Source of the DNA: Neurospora tetrasperma FGSC 2508
Taxonomy: Eukaryota > Ascomycota > Sordariomycetes > Sordariales > Sordariaceae
Assembly (NCBI RefSeq): GCF_000213175.1
Contig: NW_009799101.1
Location: forward strand, 4,274,940-4,338,939
Direction: 5' to 3'
Length of the DNA stretch: 64,000 nucleotides
Notes under the pieces: generated by a model
Seen by the model: only the letters and a program-made list of their open reading frames with translations
What the model was told of the DNA's origin: nothing
Database searches by the model: none
Made by a program: the position numbers and the translations under genes
Shown: positions 8,549-20,335 of the stretch, piece after piece
How positions within the stretch are numbered: the first letter of the stretch is position 1
Layout: each line of letters begins with the position of its first letter

Positions 8549-11545
8549 CGATCCTTAATTTAAAACCTACTAGTATAAAGCAATCCCATACTTAAAGTAG
8601 CGCGCCAATAGTCTACTTTAATAAAGATTAAAACAAGGAAGATCCCAGCCTAATAATTCTACAACGCGCCTTCTCCTACCTTAGAAAGAAGAACTATAAA
8701 ACTAAATACTTTATTAAAACTATTTCTAAAATTACTCCTCCTGAAAAGAAGGTTACTTCTATTAAAGCTACCCTTACGAAAGCTGCTGTTAAAAAGAAGG
8801 GGAAGGCCCCCGCCCCCGCTATTAAAGACCTGACGCTAAAACTGCCTTCGTCCCCCCCTAAGCCCGTGATACCTATTAATGTTTCTAATAGTAAAGAGGA
8901 CTCTAATAATAATAACGAAGTTGAATAATAGCTCCCTATCTACCTTACTCCTAAAAAGCGGGCTCTTGATATTTTATTTTATTTATCGAGTAACAACGAT
9001 AGCGAAGTAGCCTCCCTGACTAAACCAACTACCTCGACGCTACCGGCCTAACCCTACGCCTATAAGCCAATTACTCTAATACTGCTACTGCTTTCTAAAT
9101 ACCCCTAATCGATATAGGTTTAATTTAATATAGTCGGTTCATATATTACTATTAGCTGTAATAAACTACTCTCTATCGAAGAACGTAATATATTTAGAGA
9201 GGTAGAAATTGAATAAGATAATAGCCAGTTTTGTAATTAATAGTTTGGGATGACCCTATTCAATAAGATTAAATAGTTATAGTAAAGTTACGTATAGGAA
9301 ACTATCAATAATAATATAGCCATAGGGATAAAATAGTTAGTTGTTTTATATAATGTTAATTATACTACTACTGTTTATATGTGACGAACGGCAGTCTGAC
9401 CTGCCTAAATGAGATAGCTGAAGGTATAACGACTATCAGTGCTGTTCGGTGAAGCCAAAGGGTTTACAACAAGTATGCTTGCAATACTAGTCTCAATGAT
9501 GGTGATCAAGTTGTATTGACTACTGTCGAACTATCTAACAATCTGAGTTCTCCAGCCGTCCTTTTATACTTGTGACTGTTATCCGCCGCTACGGGCTCAC
9601 TTGCGTTATCGTGAGTCGAGCTCACTCCGTGAGCCCGGTGTTGGCTCGCCAGCGTGAGCCCTGCCTCCGACGCCTTTCCTGTCCCTGCCCTGGCCCGGGG
9701 TTACACGAGCTAGCCCTTCTGGGTCGCTTGTGCTACCGATGGTCTGGTTGGCCCGTGTGCTTGCCTTAAGTTCGTAACATTATAATAATCATTGCGCCCG
9801 GGTTACTATTTATAATAAAATTATCTCTAGAAAGGATTTTCTTAATGGGTATAATAATATCGAATATAAGACCGTTATAAAATCGTACCTTTACTATACT
9901 AGCCAGCACTATTATTTTATTATATTAATTAAATTTTAACTAACCGAGCCGCCCGCTAGCGAAATCCCCACTACTCTATCCTCCTATAGTAGTATACCCT
10001 CTACCTCTATCCTTTTTTATAATTTAATTAATCCTTTTATTACTCTAACCTTCCAAATAACTAATATACTGTTATTTCGAGAGTTATAGACTCTAACCGG
10101 TATTAAAAAACTTAAGTACATTACAATAAATATCATATTAGTAGAAATTAAGAAGAATCTAGAAGAGGACCAGTAATAAGAGGAGCGTATAGGGTTAAAG
10201 CTACGCAATATTATATATTAAGAGCTGGCATAAGTATAGGCATATAGTCTTAGCTATAAATATAAGAATTATAATAAGGCTATTAAATACTAAATATACT
10301 ATATTAATAACAAGAATATAATCTTTTATAACCTTAGCGTTAAAGATACTAGTAAGTAGGTATGTACGACTTTATTAGGGAAGGCTATAGTAGCTAACCT
10401 GCCTAGTAATTTGACACGAGAAATACTGGAAAATAAAGTAGTAGCCGCCTCTACTAATACTAATAATAATAGTAAATATAAGAGAGAAAGTGATAATCTA
10501 CTAATAACTGTTAATATTATTAATAATATTAATAATAGTAATAGTAGTACTAATCTAGAGACTATAAATAATCTACTATAAACTACGCTAAGAAAGGATA
10601 ATTTTAGAAGTTTATATTAATTATACCCTTATTTTCTATACCTATTATACCTACTACCTTATTAGTACTTCCCTCCCTACTTTCAATTTCCCTAAGTCTA
10701 ACTACTTCTTCCTTATATCGCTAGCGGCTCTATAATTAATATAGCAATTGTAGGCAGCTCTAACTATAATAATATAGCGAACACTTTCCCCCTACTAAGT
10801 AAAATAATAATTATCGACTTATATATACCTTTAAAGTACTTTACTACTATATTCTATAGGTACCCAACCAACTATAAAACTTTTACTACTAAGTACGCTA
10901 ACCTTCTTCTTATTTGTATAGCGATTATAATCTCTATCTAACTACTAGTACTATTATTAATCGTACCGCTGTCAGTAGTAAGCGAGGAGGACGAGGGTAA
11001 GGAGACTAGAGAATCCCTAATAGAGGCTGGAAAATTATTTATACTATATTTACCTATACCCTCAACTCTTAATCTCTATTTATTACCGCTACCCCCCGCT
11101 CCGCTTAATCAACTGGCCAAAAAGTTTATTACCAAATTCTTTAAATCCTTCTATCAACATTATTATATTAGGAAATTGACTAAAGCAGGGTTGGCATATA
11201 GAGCTCTCATTACTGTAAGGAATAAGATCCGGAATAAAAAAGTGCCTCTCAATATACTCGTACTTAAAAAATAGCTAATAAAATAATTTATAAGGTTAGA
11301 ATTTACCCGCAACCTCTATATAGCGTTTAGGGATAATATTAAAGACTTTATTAAAATTGAGTATATAATATTAGTAATATAGTTAAACTAAAGTATATAT
11401 ATCCTCCAACTCTTATTACCATAATTTAACTAACTGGTATATATTTTAAACCTCCAATTTAATACTATATTCAAGTACAGCATTATTAGAACTCTCGCTT
11501 CTATAGCGGGTAATACTATTACTAATAATCCTAGTGAATAATAAT
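8549..11545 (+). pseudogene. RIP-degraded coding relic of unknown family
   Basis: Two long stretches translate coherently despite scattered stops. At about 8549-9060 there is a Lys/Pro-rich protein (segments such as KKKGKAPAPAIKDLTLKLP and LTPKKRALDILFYLSSN). At about 9790-11540 one frame runs through an Asn-rich section (around 10430-10580) into RNKIRNKKVPLNILVLKK near 11220-11270. A solo LTR interrupts the unit at 9380-9779. I do not recognise a transposase, reverse transcriptase, integrase or captain-type recombinase motif, and found no convincing terminal repeats. It could be an unknown transposon, a gag-like ORF, or a duplicated host gene caught by RIP. Confidence 0.45.
9380..9779 (-). 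mobile_element. Solo LTR of a Ty3/gypsy-type element, little RIP
   Basis: A 400-bp LTR reading TGTTACGAACTTAAG...CGTCACA on the minus strand, flanked on both sides by the identical 5-bp target duplication ttata (9375-9379 and 9780-9784). Its ends and its 3' half are clearly homologous to the LTRs of the full-length element at 12558-19969. That includes the TATA-like gtataaaaggac segment and the block ending in the Leu/Gly-type signature aaccctttggctt. The U3 core is different. Unlike its surroundings it is GC-rich, so it arrived after the surrounding sequence was mutated or escaped RIP. No internal region or second LTR is present, so it is a recombination product. Confidence 0.9.
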
Positions 11546-11550
11546 AATAA

Positions 11551-12557
11551 TACAAATCGGTTTATAGTAAAAGAGGGGATTTTCTAGCATTTTGGTATTA
11601 TTATATAAATAAACACAATTTTTAATACTTTTAATACTTCTAGTATTTTTAATATTTCTAATATATCATTCAATTCAATATATATAAATCTATTTCTCCC
11701 TTCTATACTCTCTACCGCCGCTCCAATACAATACCTGTCTCTCTATATTCAACTAATTCGTTAATACATAACTCCCTATAGTCTTTATTTATATTATTAA
11801 TTCAATTTATTACTAGCTTTACATTCTTAAAATAATTATAGATCTATTATACTCTATACCTTACGTTCTATGCTAATCGTTTAAAAAATACAATAAAATT
11901 GTTATCTAATATCTTATTACTACCTTCGTTATAGTATACCCTTTTAAACTACTATTTAAAATTATTAAAATATACTTTAATAGAATTAAATTCGGGAGAG
12001 TACGGTAGTAAATACTATAATAAAACTCCCTTTTAATTGTACGTGTACTAAAATTTAGTATAGGGGTGCTAATTAGTGTTATTTACTATTAAAATACTAT
12101 TACAGCTAGAAAATAGACTCATTTTAGGAAATAAGCATTTTACTATCTAATTCCAAACTCTAGCTAAATCCATTATACTTCTAAATATTAGTATATTAAA
12201 TAATTTATTTATTATAATAGCTGGGAAGAAGTAATATTATATACTATAAATAAACTTACTTAATACTATTATAATAGTACTATAGAGTACCTAGCTAGTA
12301 CAACGAACGCCGTCTCTTCGATTTATACTAGACTCGTTATAAAATACAAAAATCTCTATAGTAAATAAAGAGATCTTTAATATCTATTCGACTACTAGTA
12401 TAAGAAATTATTATAATACCTTTATATAGAATTGCTTCTTTTCCTACTTCTTCTATCGAAGGTACCGCTATACGGTCTCGGTCGAAGTATATATTATACT
12501 CGACGGCTAGAAAGGTATGAATTTTGTCGAAGTATAAATTAGGTTTTAATATAAGGA
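11551..12557 (-). pseudogene. Tc1/mariner-like transposase relic, 3' half
   Basis: Reading the minus strand gives recognisable Tc1/mariner (DDE) transposase pieces. FYDESGI-like residues (RIP-altered) are followed by RRDG-like sequence. Further on comes a LPPYSPEFNPIE-type motif, here YLLPYSPEFNSIKVYF, near the C terminus. Stops fall at former Gln/Trp codons. The relic is cut at 12557 by the chromovirus insertion and continues beyond it at 19975-20334. The outer ends begin with tacaaa on each side, a candidate terminal inverted repeat of weak quality. Rejoining the halves would give about 1.37 kb, a normal length for the superfamily. Confidence 0.6.
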
Positions 12558-13035
12558 TATTACGAACTTAAGTAACTACGCGGGCCAACCAGACTATCGG
12601 GATGTAACAGCCCCGCCTATAATAAGATAGTATAACCTGGGACTAGGGAGCAGGACAGGGGAGTACCCGAAGGGCGCTCATAGGTAATAAGTACTTATAG
12701 CAAGTTAGTATTTATAGTAAGTAAGTATTTACGGTGAGTAGGTGCTTACGGTGAGTAGGAGCTTATAATAAATAAGCGCTTATAGTGAGCAGAATATTAT
12801 CGTAAACAAATACTTAGGAACTAAAGAGCCAGGTATAGGCTTCGGAGTATAAAGGGACGACTGGAGAATTCAAATTATTAAATAATTCGATAATAGTTAA
12901 TATAACTTAATTATTATTATTAAAACTAATATTACGAATATACTTATTATAAACCCTTTGGCTTTACTAAACGACTCTAATAGTCTTATACCTTTAGCTA
13001 TCTTACTTAGGTAGATTAGACTGCCGTTCGTCATA
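12558..13035 (+). repeat. 5' LTR of chromovirus
   Basis: 478 bp; terminal TG...CA have become ta...ta. Starts tattacgaacttaag and ends cgttcgtcata. Contains seven consecutive 17-bp imperfect repeats at 12691-12809 (consensus near gtgcttacggtgagtag) and a gtataaagggacg TATA-like segment. Confidence 0.92.
12691..12809 (+). repeat. 17-bp x 7 tandem repeat in 5' LTR U3
   Basis: Seven contiguous 17-bp units, 133 bp from the LTR start; the best-preserved unit is gtgcttacggtgagtag. The same array sits at the same offset in the 3' LTR (19625-19743). Position upstream of the TATA-like box suggests an enhancer-type array. Confidence 0.8.
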
Positions 13036-13269
13036 CGTTGACTACTCCCTTTAGCCTATCTCAGATAGTAATTAAAGGTATCTCTTCGCTTTATTATATC
13101 TACTACCGGAAATAATAACGACTTTACCTACTAGGGTAACCCCGCGAGCCTCACTATTATATACTAATAATTCGAGGCTATATAGGATCGCATCCGCTAA
13201 TTCGAAGCTTAGCTTGAAGCTGGATCCGGTACCCCCGAAGCGAAGATAGGAGAGGATACTCCGCCTACT

Positions 13270-14260
13270 AGCCGTCCCAGGCCCAAACTAACCGTACCTA
13301 AGGAGTTCGACGGATAGTAGTCCGCCCTTACGGAATTCCTAATCCAAATGCAAACCTATTTCCACTTCTATAGAAATCGGTTTGGATCTAAGTTCGATAA
13401 GGTAATTTATACAGGAACTAAACTTACGGATAGGGCCCTTACTTAGTACGAGCTTATTTTTAAAGACTTTTATAAGAATAGAGATAATACTTTAGACTCT
13501 AATAAGAAAATTTTAGGCGATTATAATAAATTTACTAAGGCCCTTATTTAAATCTTTAGAGAAAAGAATAAAACTCATCGGGCTTAAGAACGCCTAGCCT
13601 ATCTACAATAAACTAAATTTACTTTAGCCTATACTACATTTTTTAAATAAAATACCCTCTATAATAATATTAATAATAACGGACTAATATAACTATTCTA
13701 TAATAGCCTTAAAGAAAGAATTAAAGACGAGCTCTATAAGAAAGACCGTCCCGAAACTATTAATATATATATCGATATAACTATCCGTATCGATAATCGA
13801 CTATTCTAACGGGAGTAGGAGAAGAAAGAAAGAGCAATTCCCTTCGTCCCTTCTAAAATTTACTATACTAATACTAAGAAGAAAAGGACTTAGGGAACTC
13901 ACCTTTCCGGAACCACCTACTTAAAACCTATAGAAATTAACACAGCCTAAGCCAACCAAGGCAAACGAGATTTTTTGAAGGTTAAATACTTTAATTATAG
14001 TAAGACTAAGCATATAAAGAAAGACTATTGTATACTTAAATAATTAAATTAAAAGAAAATAGAAATTACTATAATAGAAGGAGCTAGGGTAATCGAAATC
14101 GCTAGCGCCGAATACGGCCAAAACAATTTAGAAAACGCTATAAATAGAATTATAAATTTCAATTTAGAAGTATAATAGGAGGCTAATAATAAGTATAAAT
14201 AAGAAGGATTTAATAAGGAAAATCCTAAAGAGGAGGTATAGGACAATAATATACTTTAAA
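13270..14260 (+). pseudogene. gag relic of chromovirus
   Basis: A broken frame beginning near PKEFDG and continuing through FLIQMQTYFHFY-like sequence resembles the retrotransposon Gag core. Near 13985-14035 a degenerate zinc knuckle is readable (YFNYSKTKHIKKDYC, with the cysteines partly changed). Multiple TAG/TAA codons interrupt it. A reverse-strand open frame at 14049-14246 is a by-product of AT richness. Confidence 0.7.
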
Positions 14261-15339
14261 TATAAATATATTAAACCCTAATATAGAAAGAGATTAATAA
14301 CTTCCCTAATACTAACCGAACTCTCCTTACGGCTATATACGTAATAAATACTACCCCGCCGCTAATTTCGCCCCCAATATTTATACCCGAAGGATTTAAC
14401 AATTACAAATTCATTAATCTATACTAATATAGCTACCCTAACTAAGCCGCTGGAAAGTATTAAACGGAGCTGTAGCAACTCTATTTAAATAAAAGTAGGA
14501 AGAATAAAAAGTAAGAAGCTTTTTAAAAGAAGCGAACTATTATTATTAAAGGGAAGCCGCAAACTATTTAAAAATAAACCCTAGAACTATTTAAAATATA
14601 TTAACCGGTTGTAAAAAATACTATATAAATATACCCCCTTTATTTCATATACTACCGAATACTATAATTTTAATATATTACTTATAATTACCCCGAATAC
14701 TACGAGAAGAAGTAGAATAATTATTTCTAGCCCGTTAGGAGATTGGATCAATAAGGATAATTTAGACCTATTACGCGTACCTTTAGCCGAGGAGACTTAT
14801 GGGCCGCCTTTATTATAAACGAATAATTCAGAATTTAGCCTACGTCCCCTTGTACAAATAAATAAATAGTTAATACTAAAGAGATTTATTATACACTCCT
14901 ACAACGTTTATACCTATTTAAAATAGGGAGAGGCCGACCCCTAGTAGTAATAATACCCGACGTTCGATTACTCTATTTATATAAGATAGAAAATATAAGC
15001 GTATGAAGCGGAAGTTGTATACTATATTTAATAGGCTAATATAACCGAAAGTACCGAGGATAAGAAAGCCGCCTATTTAATATAATTATAGGAATACCGC
15101 TCGCTGGACGAGCCTAAATTTAAGGAAGAGGACGCTTTCAATAAAACTAGGAGTTGGGAAACGGCTTAGGGCCTTTAGGAAGGCCCAATAAAAACTAAGT
15201 CCCTAGACGAAACGGATTATCCGACGATATAGCCGTCGGAAAGATAAGATCCGAGACCCTATAACGCTTATAAAAATCGCCGCTATAGAAGAAGGGAAGG
15301 AGGACTAGCGATTTAAGGTTATAACCTACTAAAAAAACT

Positions 15340-18300
15340 ATTAAACTCTTATATTAATAGATTCCGGAGTTCAATTAAATCTCATTTTATTTAAATTCGT
15401 TACCTAATTAAAAATTCCCTAAAAGAAAAAGAAAGTTCCCTTTGTAGTAAAAGGACCTTTCGAAATACAAATTATAAGATAGGAAATATTACTACTCCCT
15501 ATTATAGTAGAAGGTAAGACAATCGAAGTTAGTTTCGATATTGTTGAAATAAGGCTTTCTAAGGATATAATCCTAGGGTACCTATAGTATATTATATACG
15601 ACCTAAATATTAATTAGAAGGAAGGTAGCTGCCTACGTCTTAGAACGTACCTAATTACTAATAGGAAACCTAGAATATAGAAGGAAGTAAATTAAGGAGG
15701 TAATATTCCTATAGCCCTATTGTAAATAATATAAGAAATTATAATTTATATTATTAATAAAAGTAGTAAGGTTATAGAAGAAGGGTTAGTAACGTTAGTA
15801 GAAGTATCGATAATTAACGCTTAGTATAAGTTTAATTATTATTAGAACTAATAGGCAGAAAAACCGAAGACAATAATTCTAGTAGAATATTAAGGATAAC
15901 CGGCTTTCGTTAATAAATACTTTAAAGGACTACTACTATAAGGATTATAGGACTATAAAATTAAATTTAAAGAAGGAGTTAAATTTAAATTCTTTAAAGT
16001 ATATTATATTAACGAGAAATAGAATATAGAATTAAGGAAGTACTTAGACGAAAATTTAAAACGAAAATATATTCGGGAAATTTTATTATTAGTAGGGTAC
16101 CCTATTTTCTTCGTACCGAAGAAGGATGGAAAACTATACCTTTATATCGATTATAAGTAATTAAATTAAGAGACTGTAAGAAATAGTTATCCCCTACTAT
16201 TAATTTTACATATTTAAAGTTAATTAGGAGAAATATAATACTTTATATACCTTAATCTACCTATTACCTATATTTGTATTCGAATTAAGGAAGGAAATAA
16301 ATAGAAAATAATATTTTATATACCCTACGGATACTACGAGTACTTCGTTATACCCTTCGAATTAATTAATATACTTACAATATTTTAATCTATTATTAAT
16401 TACACAATTCGACCCTACTTTAATAAATTTACTATTTATTACTTAAATAATATTCTTATCTATTTTAAAACTCTTATAGAATATAAGAAATATATAAAGA
16501 AGGTATTAAATATACTATATAAATATAAACTCTCTATTAATATAAAGAAAAGCGAATTTTATATAAGAGAAACTATATTTTTTAAGTATTTAATTTTAGA
16601 AAATAAAGTTAGGATGGAACTAAGTAAGGTAGAAACTATACGGAATTAACCGACGCCTAAAAATACAACTAAAGTCCGTAGATTCCTAGAGTTTATTAAT
16701 TTCTACTATATATTTATACGAAACTATAGGAAGATCGTTAAACTACTATACAAACTTATTAGGAAAGAGGCCGTTTTTATATAGGGAAAAGTAGAAGAAG
16801 AAGCTTTTAGGGCTATTTATAATACAATTACTGTAAACCCCGTATTAAAACTTCCTAACCTAAATAAACCCTTTAAAATTAAAATTAATACGTTAGATTA
16901 TACTATTAAAGGATAGTTAGGATAATACAATGAACGTAGGAAATTGTATCCTATAACTTTCTTCTTAAAGAAGTTAGAAGGACCCCGTCGCAATTATCCT
17001 ATTTATAATAAGGAATTTTTAGCTATTATCGAAGCGTGTTAAAAATAGAGGCTATACTTTAATAAAATTATATATAAAATATAGGTTTATATAGACTATA
17101 ATAATCTTCGGTACTTTACGACTACGAAGGTACTTAACGGCCGTTAAATATACTAGGCCGAATTCTTATTAGAATTCAACTTTAAGATTAATTATAAAAA
17201 GGGATCGGAGAATACCCGAACTAATACTTTAAACCGTCGGGCGGACTATATAAAAGACGCTATAGAAGCCTTCGTACTTTTGTTCTAGGAATAACTAAAC
17301 GGATTGCTCGCACACCCCCTATAAGAGTAGGTAGAGTACTACGCTATTTATAGGGTTAAAATATAGGACCCTAAGTTTTATATTATTATTATTACCCCCG
17401 AGGAATAATAAAGATAGGAGGATAGTTAAAAAGACTGAGTCGTCCTTTAGAATAATAAATTATAATACTATAATAAGGCCTACGTTTAGCTTAAATAGCG
17501 TAAAGCACTTATTATAGGGATATACGCATTTAAAATAGGAGGATATATAAATATTATTAAAACTATAATACAAATACAGTAATACTATAACTTTCTAGGA
17601 ATAAAAACCGAAGTAGCTCGAATATTGTAGGCCTATAAACGTTATAGCAAAATTAGAGTTATAAAATATAAACCATACGGATTCCTCGAACTCCTAGAAA
17701 TCGTAGAAAGGCTATAGAGTTCGGTAACTATAAATTTTATTACTAAATTACTACTATCTATAAATACTATAATAGGAGTTACTTATAATAGTATCCTAAT
17801 AGTAGTAGATAGGCTAATTAAATAGAGCTACTTCTTACTCTATAAAGAAATATAATTAATAGAATAGTTTATAAATATAATCTATTAAAACGTTACTTCG
17901 GTATACAACTGGCCGAAGGAATAGATTATAAATAGGGATACCAAATTCGCGTCTAAGTTTTAATAAGTATTAATAATTAAATTCGGTACTAAAAGTAAAA
18001 TATCAATAATATATTACCTACAAATAAATAAATAAATGGAAAGAATTAATTAAATTATAGAATAATACTTGAAGAACTATATTAATTTTGAATAAAGCGA
18101 TTAGGTAGAATTATTATTTATAGCGCAATTAGTATACAATACCTCCCCTACAGAAACTACTAAGGTTTTACCTTTCTTTACAAACTACAGGTATAAGCTA
18201 GAACTCTTAGAAGGATTGGACACGAACGTTCCTAAGGCTTTAATAAAGGCCGAAAAACTATATATACTATATAAAAAACTCAAAGGAGAACTGGAATTCG

Positions 18301-18790
18301 TTAGATAAAAGATGAGCCGATATTTCAACCTAAAAAGGCTCGAGGGACCTCGCTTCAAAGAGGGGGATAAAGTCCTTTTATCTACTAGGAATTTTAGAAT
18401 AAGGAGACCTAGTAAGAAACTCGACGACCGACGGGTAGGGCTATTTAAAATTAAGAAGAAAATCTCTAATATAGTATACCAATTGGATATCCCTAATACT
18501 ATAAAACTAAGATTATACTCATTCTACATCGTATTATTAGAATTAGTACTTAAAAATGTACGAGTTAATACGCGAGCCAGTATTAAGGACGAGGAAGAGG
18601 AATGGGATATGGAATAAATCTTAGATTTAAAGATAGAAGAAGGAGAATTGGAGTACCTTATCAAGTAGGAAGGATTTAGCCCCGAGAATAATACGTAGGA
18701 ACCCGTTAGGAATTTGAGTTGTCCTAAGAAGCTGGAGGAATTCCATTGGAGGAACCCGGATCGACCGGGGCCGAAGGACTGCCCAACTAA
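15340..18790 (+). pseudogene. pol relic (protease, RT, RNase H, integrase, chromodomain)
   Basis: Aspartic protease: LIDSGVQLN near 15355. Reverse transcriptase: GYPIFFVPKKDGKL near 16095-16140, and a RIP-altered YxDD box read as YLNNILIYFKT near 16440-16472. RNase H/connection: DYNNLRYFTT near 17095. Integrase core: about 17610-17900. Integrase C-terminal part: the only longer stop-free piece, 18312-18617 (MSRYFNLKRLEGPRFKEGDK start, 101 aa). Chromodomain: ILDLKIEEGELEYLIK, then EGFSPENNT, at about 18615-18700, with the aromatic Trp codons turned into TAG. The region 14270-15340 between gag and protease is coding-like but not recognised. No functional product is possible. Confidence 0.85.
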
Positions 18791-18799
18791 GAAGAAGGG

Positions 18800-19160
18800 A
18801 AGGTAGATACGTCTAGCGAAGTCCAATCTACGGGCGTAGGGGCGGTAGAGGTAGATACTTCCGACGGATACTCCTCGGATAAGGGTTTAGGCTCCCGACT
18901 AGCCGCCCTGTCTTTATTATCCTACTCCTCTAATTCTGCGAAAGCCGCTAGGGATATTTCTTGCCCTTTAACCGTTAAGTCTTCCTTCTTTCTCTTTAAT
19001 TGAGCTAAACGTAGTATTTGCTCGTTGACTAGAGGTTTAAATATTTTGATATCCTTGATTACCTCCTTAAATTCCAATACTACATTCGCTATTAAAAGGG
19101 TTAGCCAGCCGCTAAGGTTCTACTATACCGTAGGGAAAACCTACGCTCTGTATTATAGTT
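18800..19160 (-). pseudogene. Antisense coding relic between chromodomain and 3' LTR
   Basis: On the minus strand, roughly 19160 down to 18800 translates into a coherent Lys/Glu-rich, helix-forming protein (segments LRLAQLKRKKEDLTVKGQE and PLSEEYPSEVSTSTAP). It is interrupted only by TAGs that fit Trp codons. The plus strand of the same stretch has no pol domain. It therefore looks like an extra antisense ORF carried by the retrotransposon. Its start is unclear; an intron or frameshift near 19150 is likely. No family is recognised. Confidence 0.4.
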
Positions 19161-19474
19161 AATATTTTTATAAGGACGGGTATAATGAACGTATTCGCTA
19201 TATTTGGCCTCGCTAGTAAGCTTTTTGCAAACGAGCTTGCAATCGGTATAGCGCTTGTAGGGTATGACTATAGAATTAAAAAGTTCAATGGAAGTTAGTA
19301 ACGTCCGCCGGCGAGACGACGAGTTAAATGTAAGTTTGGAAATACAGTTGGTTATTATATAAGAATAAAGGATGAAGGGACTTACTATATTTAGGTTAGG
19401 AGAAAGGGAGATGTGGAGAATAAAAACAAATAAGGAAATGACAAAGGATTAATAAGCCATCGAGGACGTCGGCT

Positions 19475-19486
19475 AAGGAGGAGGGG
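19475..19486 (+). other. Polypurine tract of chromovirus
   Basis: aaggaggagggg lies 5 bp before the 3' LTR, where plus-strand priming is expected. Confidence 0.6.
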
Positions 19487-19491
19487 CATTG

Positions 19492-19969
19492 TATTACGAA
19501 CTTAAGCAACTATGCGGGCCAATTAGACTATTGGGATATAATAGCCCCGCTTATAATAAAATAGTATAATTTGGGACTAGGGAGTAGGATAGAGGAGTAC
19601 CCGAAGGGCGCTCATAGGCAATAAGTGTTTATAGTAAGCTAGTGCTTATAGTGAGTAGGTGCTTACGGTGAGCAGGTGCTTACGGTGAGTAGGAGTTTAT
19701 AATGAGCAAGCGCTTACGGTGAGTAGGACATTATTATAAGTAGACATTTAGGAACTAAGGAGCTAGGTATGGGCTCCGGAGTATAAAGGGACGACTGGAG
19801 AACTCAGATTGTTAGATAGTTCGACAGTAGTTAATACAATTTAATTATTATTATTAAGACTAGTATTACGAGTATACTTGTTGTAAACCCTTTGGCTTTA
19901 CCGAACGACTCTAATAGTCTTGTACTTTTAGCTATTTCACTTAGGCAGATCAGACTGCTCTTCGTCACA
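19492..19969 (+). repeat. 3' LTR of chromovirus
   Basis: 478 bp, collinear with the 5' LTR. It starts tattacgaacttaag and ends cttcgtcaca, so the terminal CA is intact here. Overall it has fewer C-to-T changes than the 5' LTR. The seven 17-bp repeats lie at 19625-19743. Followed by target duplication aagga. Confidence 0.92.
19625..19743 (+). repeat. 17-bp x 7 tandem repeat in 3' LTR U3
   Basis: Seven 17-bp units at the same LTR offset (133 bp) as in the 5' LTR; less RIP-altered, with the unit gtgcttacggtgagyag well preserved. Confidence 0.8.
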
Positions 19970-19974
19970 AAGGA

Positions 19975-20334
19975 GGTTTATAACTTTCTTTACAATATTA
20001 ATTACAATTAATAAAGTATAGGAAGTAATATAGTATATACCGTACCTCAAGTGCCTATATAGGAAGCTTTTTAATATTTTAGGGAGCTTGTAATAATAGA
20101 AATACTTTACTAATATCTGCTAGAGTACATTTATACTTCTATATACTCTTTATACTTATACCAATAATCTTGGCAATGTTATTAAAATATTTATTATTTA
20201 CTAGTATTATTATTATTAATACCTTCTAGCAGGTATTAGAGTAGCGTACTATATCAGTAATAGTTTAAAAAATAACGTAAATATCAAAATAGACAATTGT
20301 ACGATTTAGAGTATTAAAATATCAACTTTTTGTA
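19975..20334 (-). pseudogene. Tc1/mariner-like relic, 5' half
   Basis: Minus-strand continuation of the relic at 11551-12557, displaced by the chromovirus. A helix-turn-helix-like stretch can be read on the minus strand around 20100-20200 (NNIAKIIGISIKSI followed by KYKCTLAD), as in Tc1/mariner N-terminal DNA-binding regions. It ends at the tacaaa-type terminus near 20334. Assignment rests mainly on continuity with the other half. Confidence 0.45.
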
Positions 20335-20335
20335 C

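Larger units (their letters stand above)
12558..19969 (+). mobile_element. Full-length Ty3/gypsy chromovirus, RIP-inactivated
   Basis: A 7412-bp LTR retrotransposon bounded by two LTRs of equal length (478 bp) and by the same 5-bp target duplication aagga (12553-12557 and 19970-19974). Internal order on the plus strand is gag with zinc knuckle, aspartic protease, reverse transcriptase, RNase H, integrase and a C-terminal chromodomain. This order (protease-RT-RH-IN-chromo) defines chromoviruses. A purine-rich tract (19475-19486) precedes the 3' LTR. A clear primer-binding site was not identified after the 5' LTR. Every domain carries TAG/TAA stops, so the element is dead. It is inserted into a mariner-like relic. 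Confidence 0.92.
8435..20335. repeat. AT-rich, RIP-mutated transposon block
   Basis: Composition changes sharply at both ends. Inside, TA-rich codons dominate and former reading frames are riddled with TAG and TAA where TGG, CAG or CAA would be expected, on both strands. That is the signature of C-to-T change in repeats (RIP). The block contains nested elements listed separately: an unidentified coding relic, a solo LTR, a mariner-like relic and a chromovirus. It separates the two copies of the duplicated helicase region. It probably forms heterochromatin, judging from what is known of RIP relics in related fungi. Confidence 0.9.

Noticed and set aside
14049-14246. Minus-strand 65-aa open frame inside the gag relic
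   Set aside because: AT-rich low-complexity hydrophobic sequence opposite a readable gag frame; a by-product of RIP.
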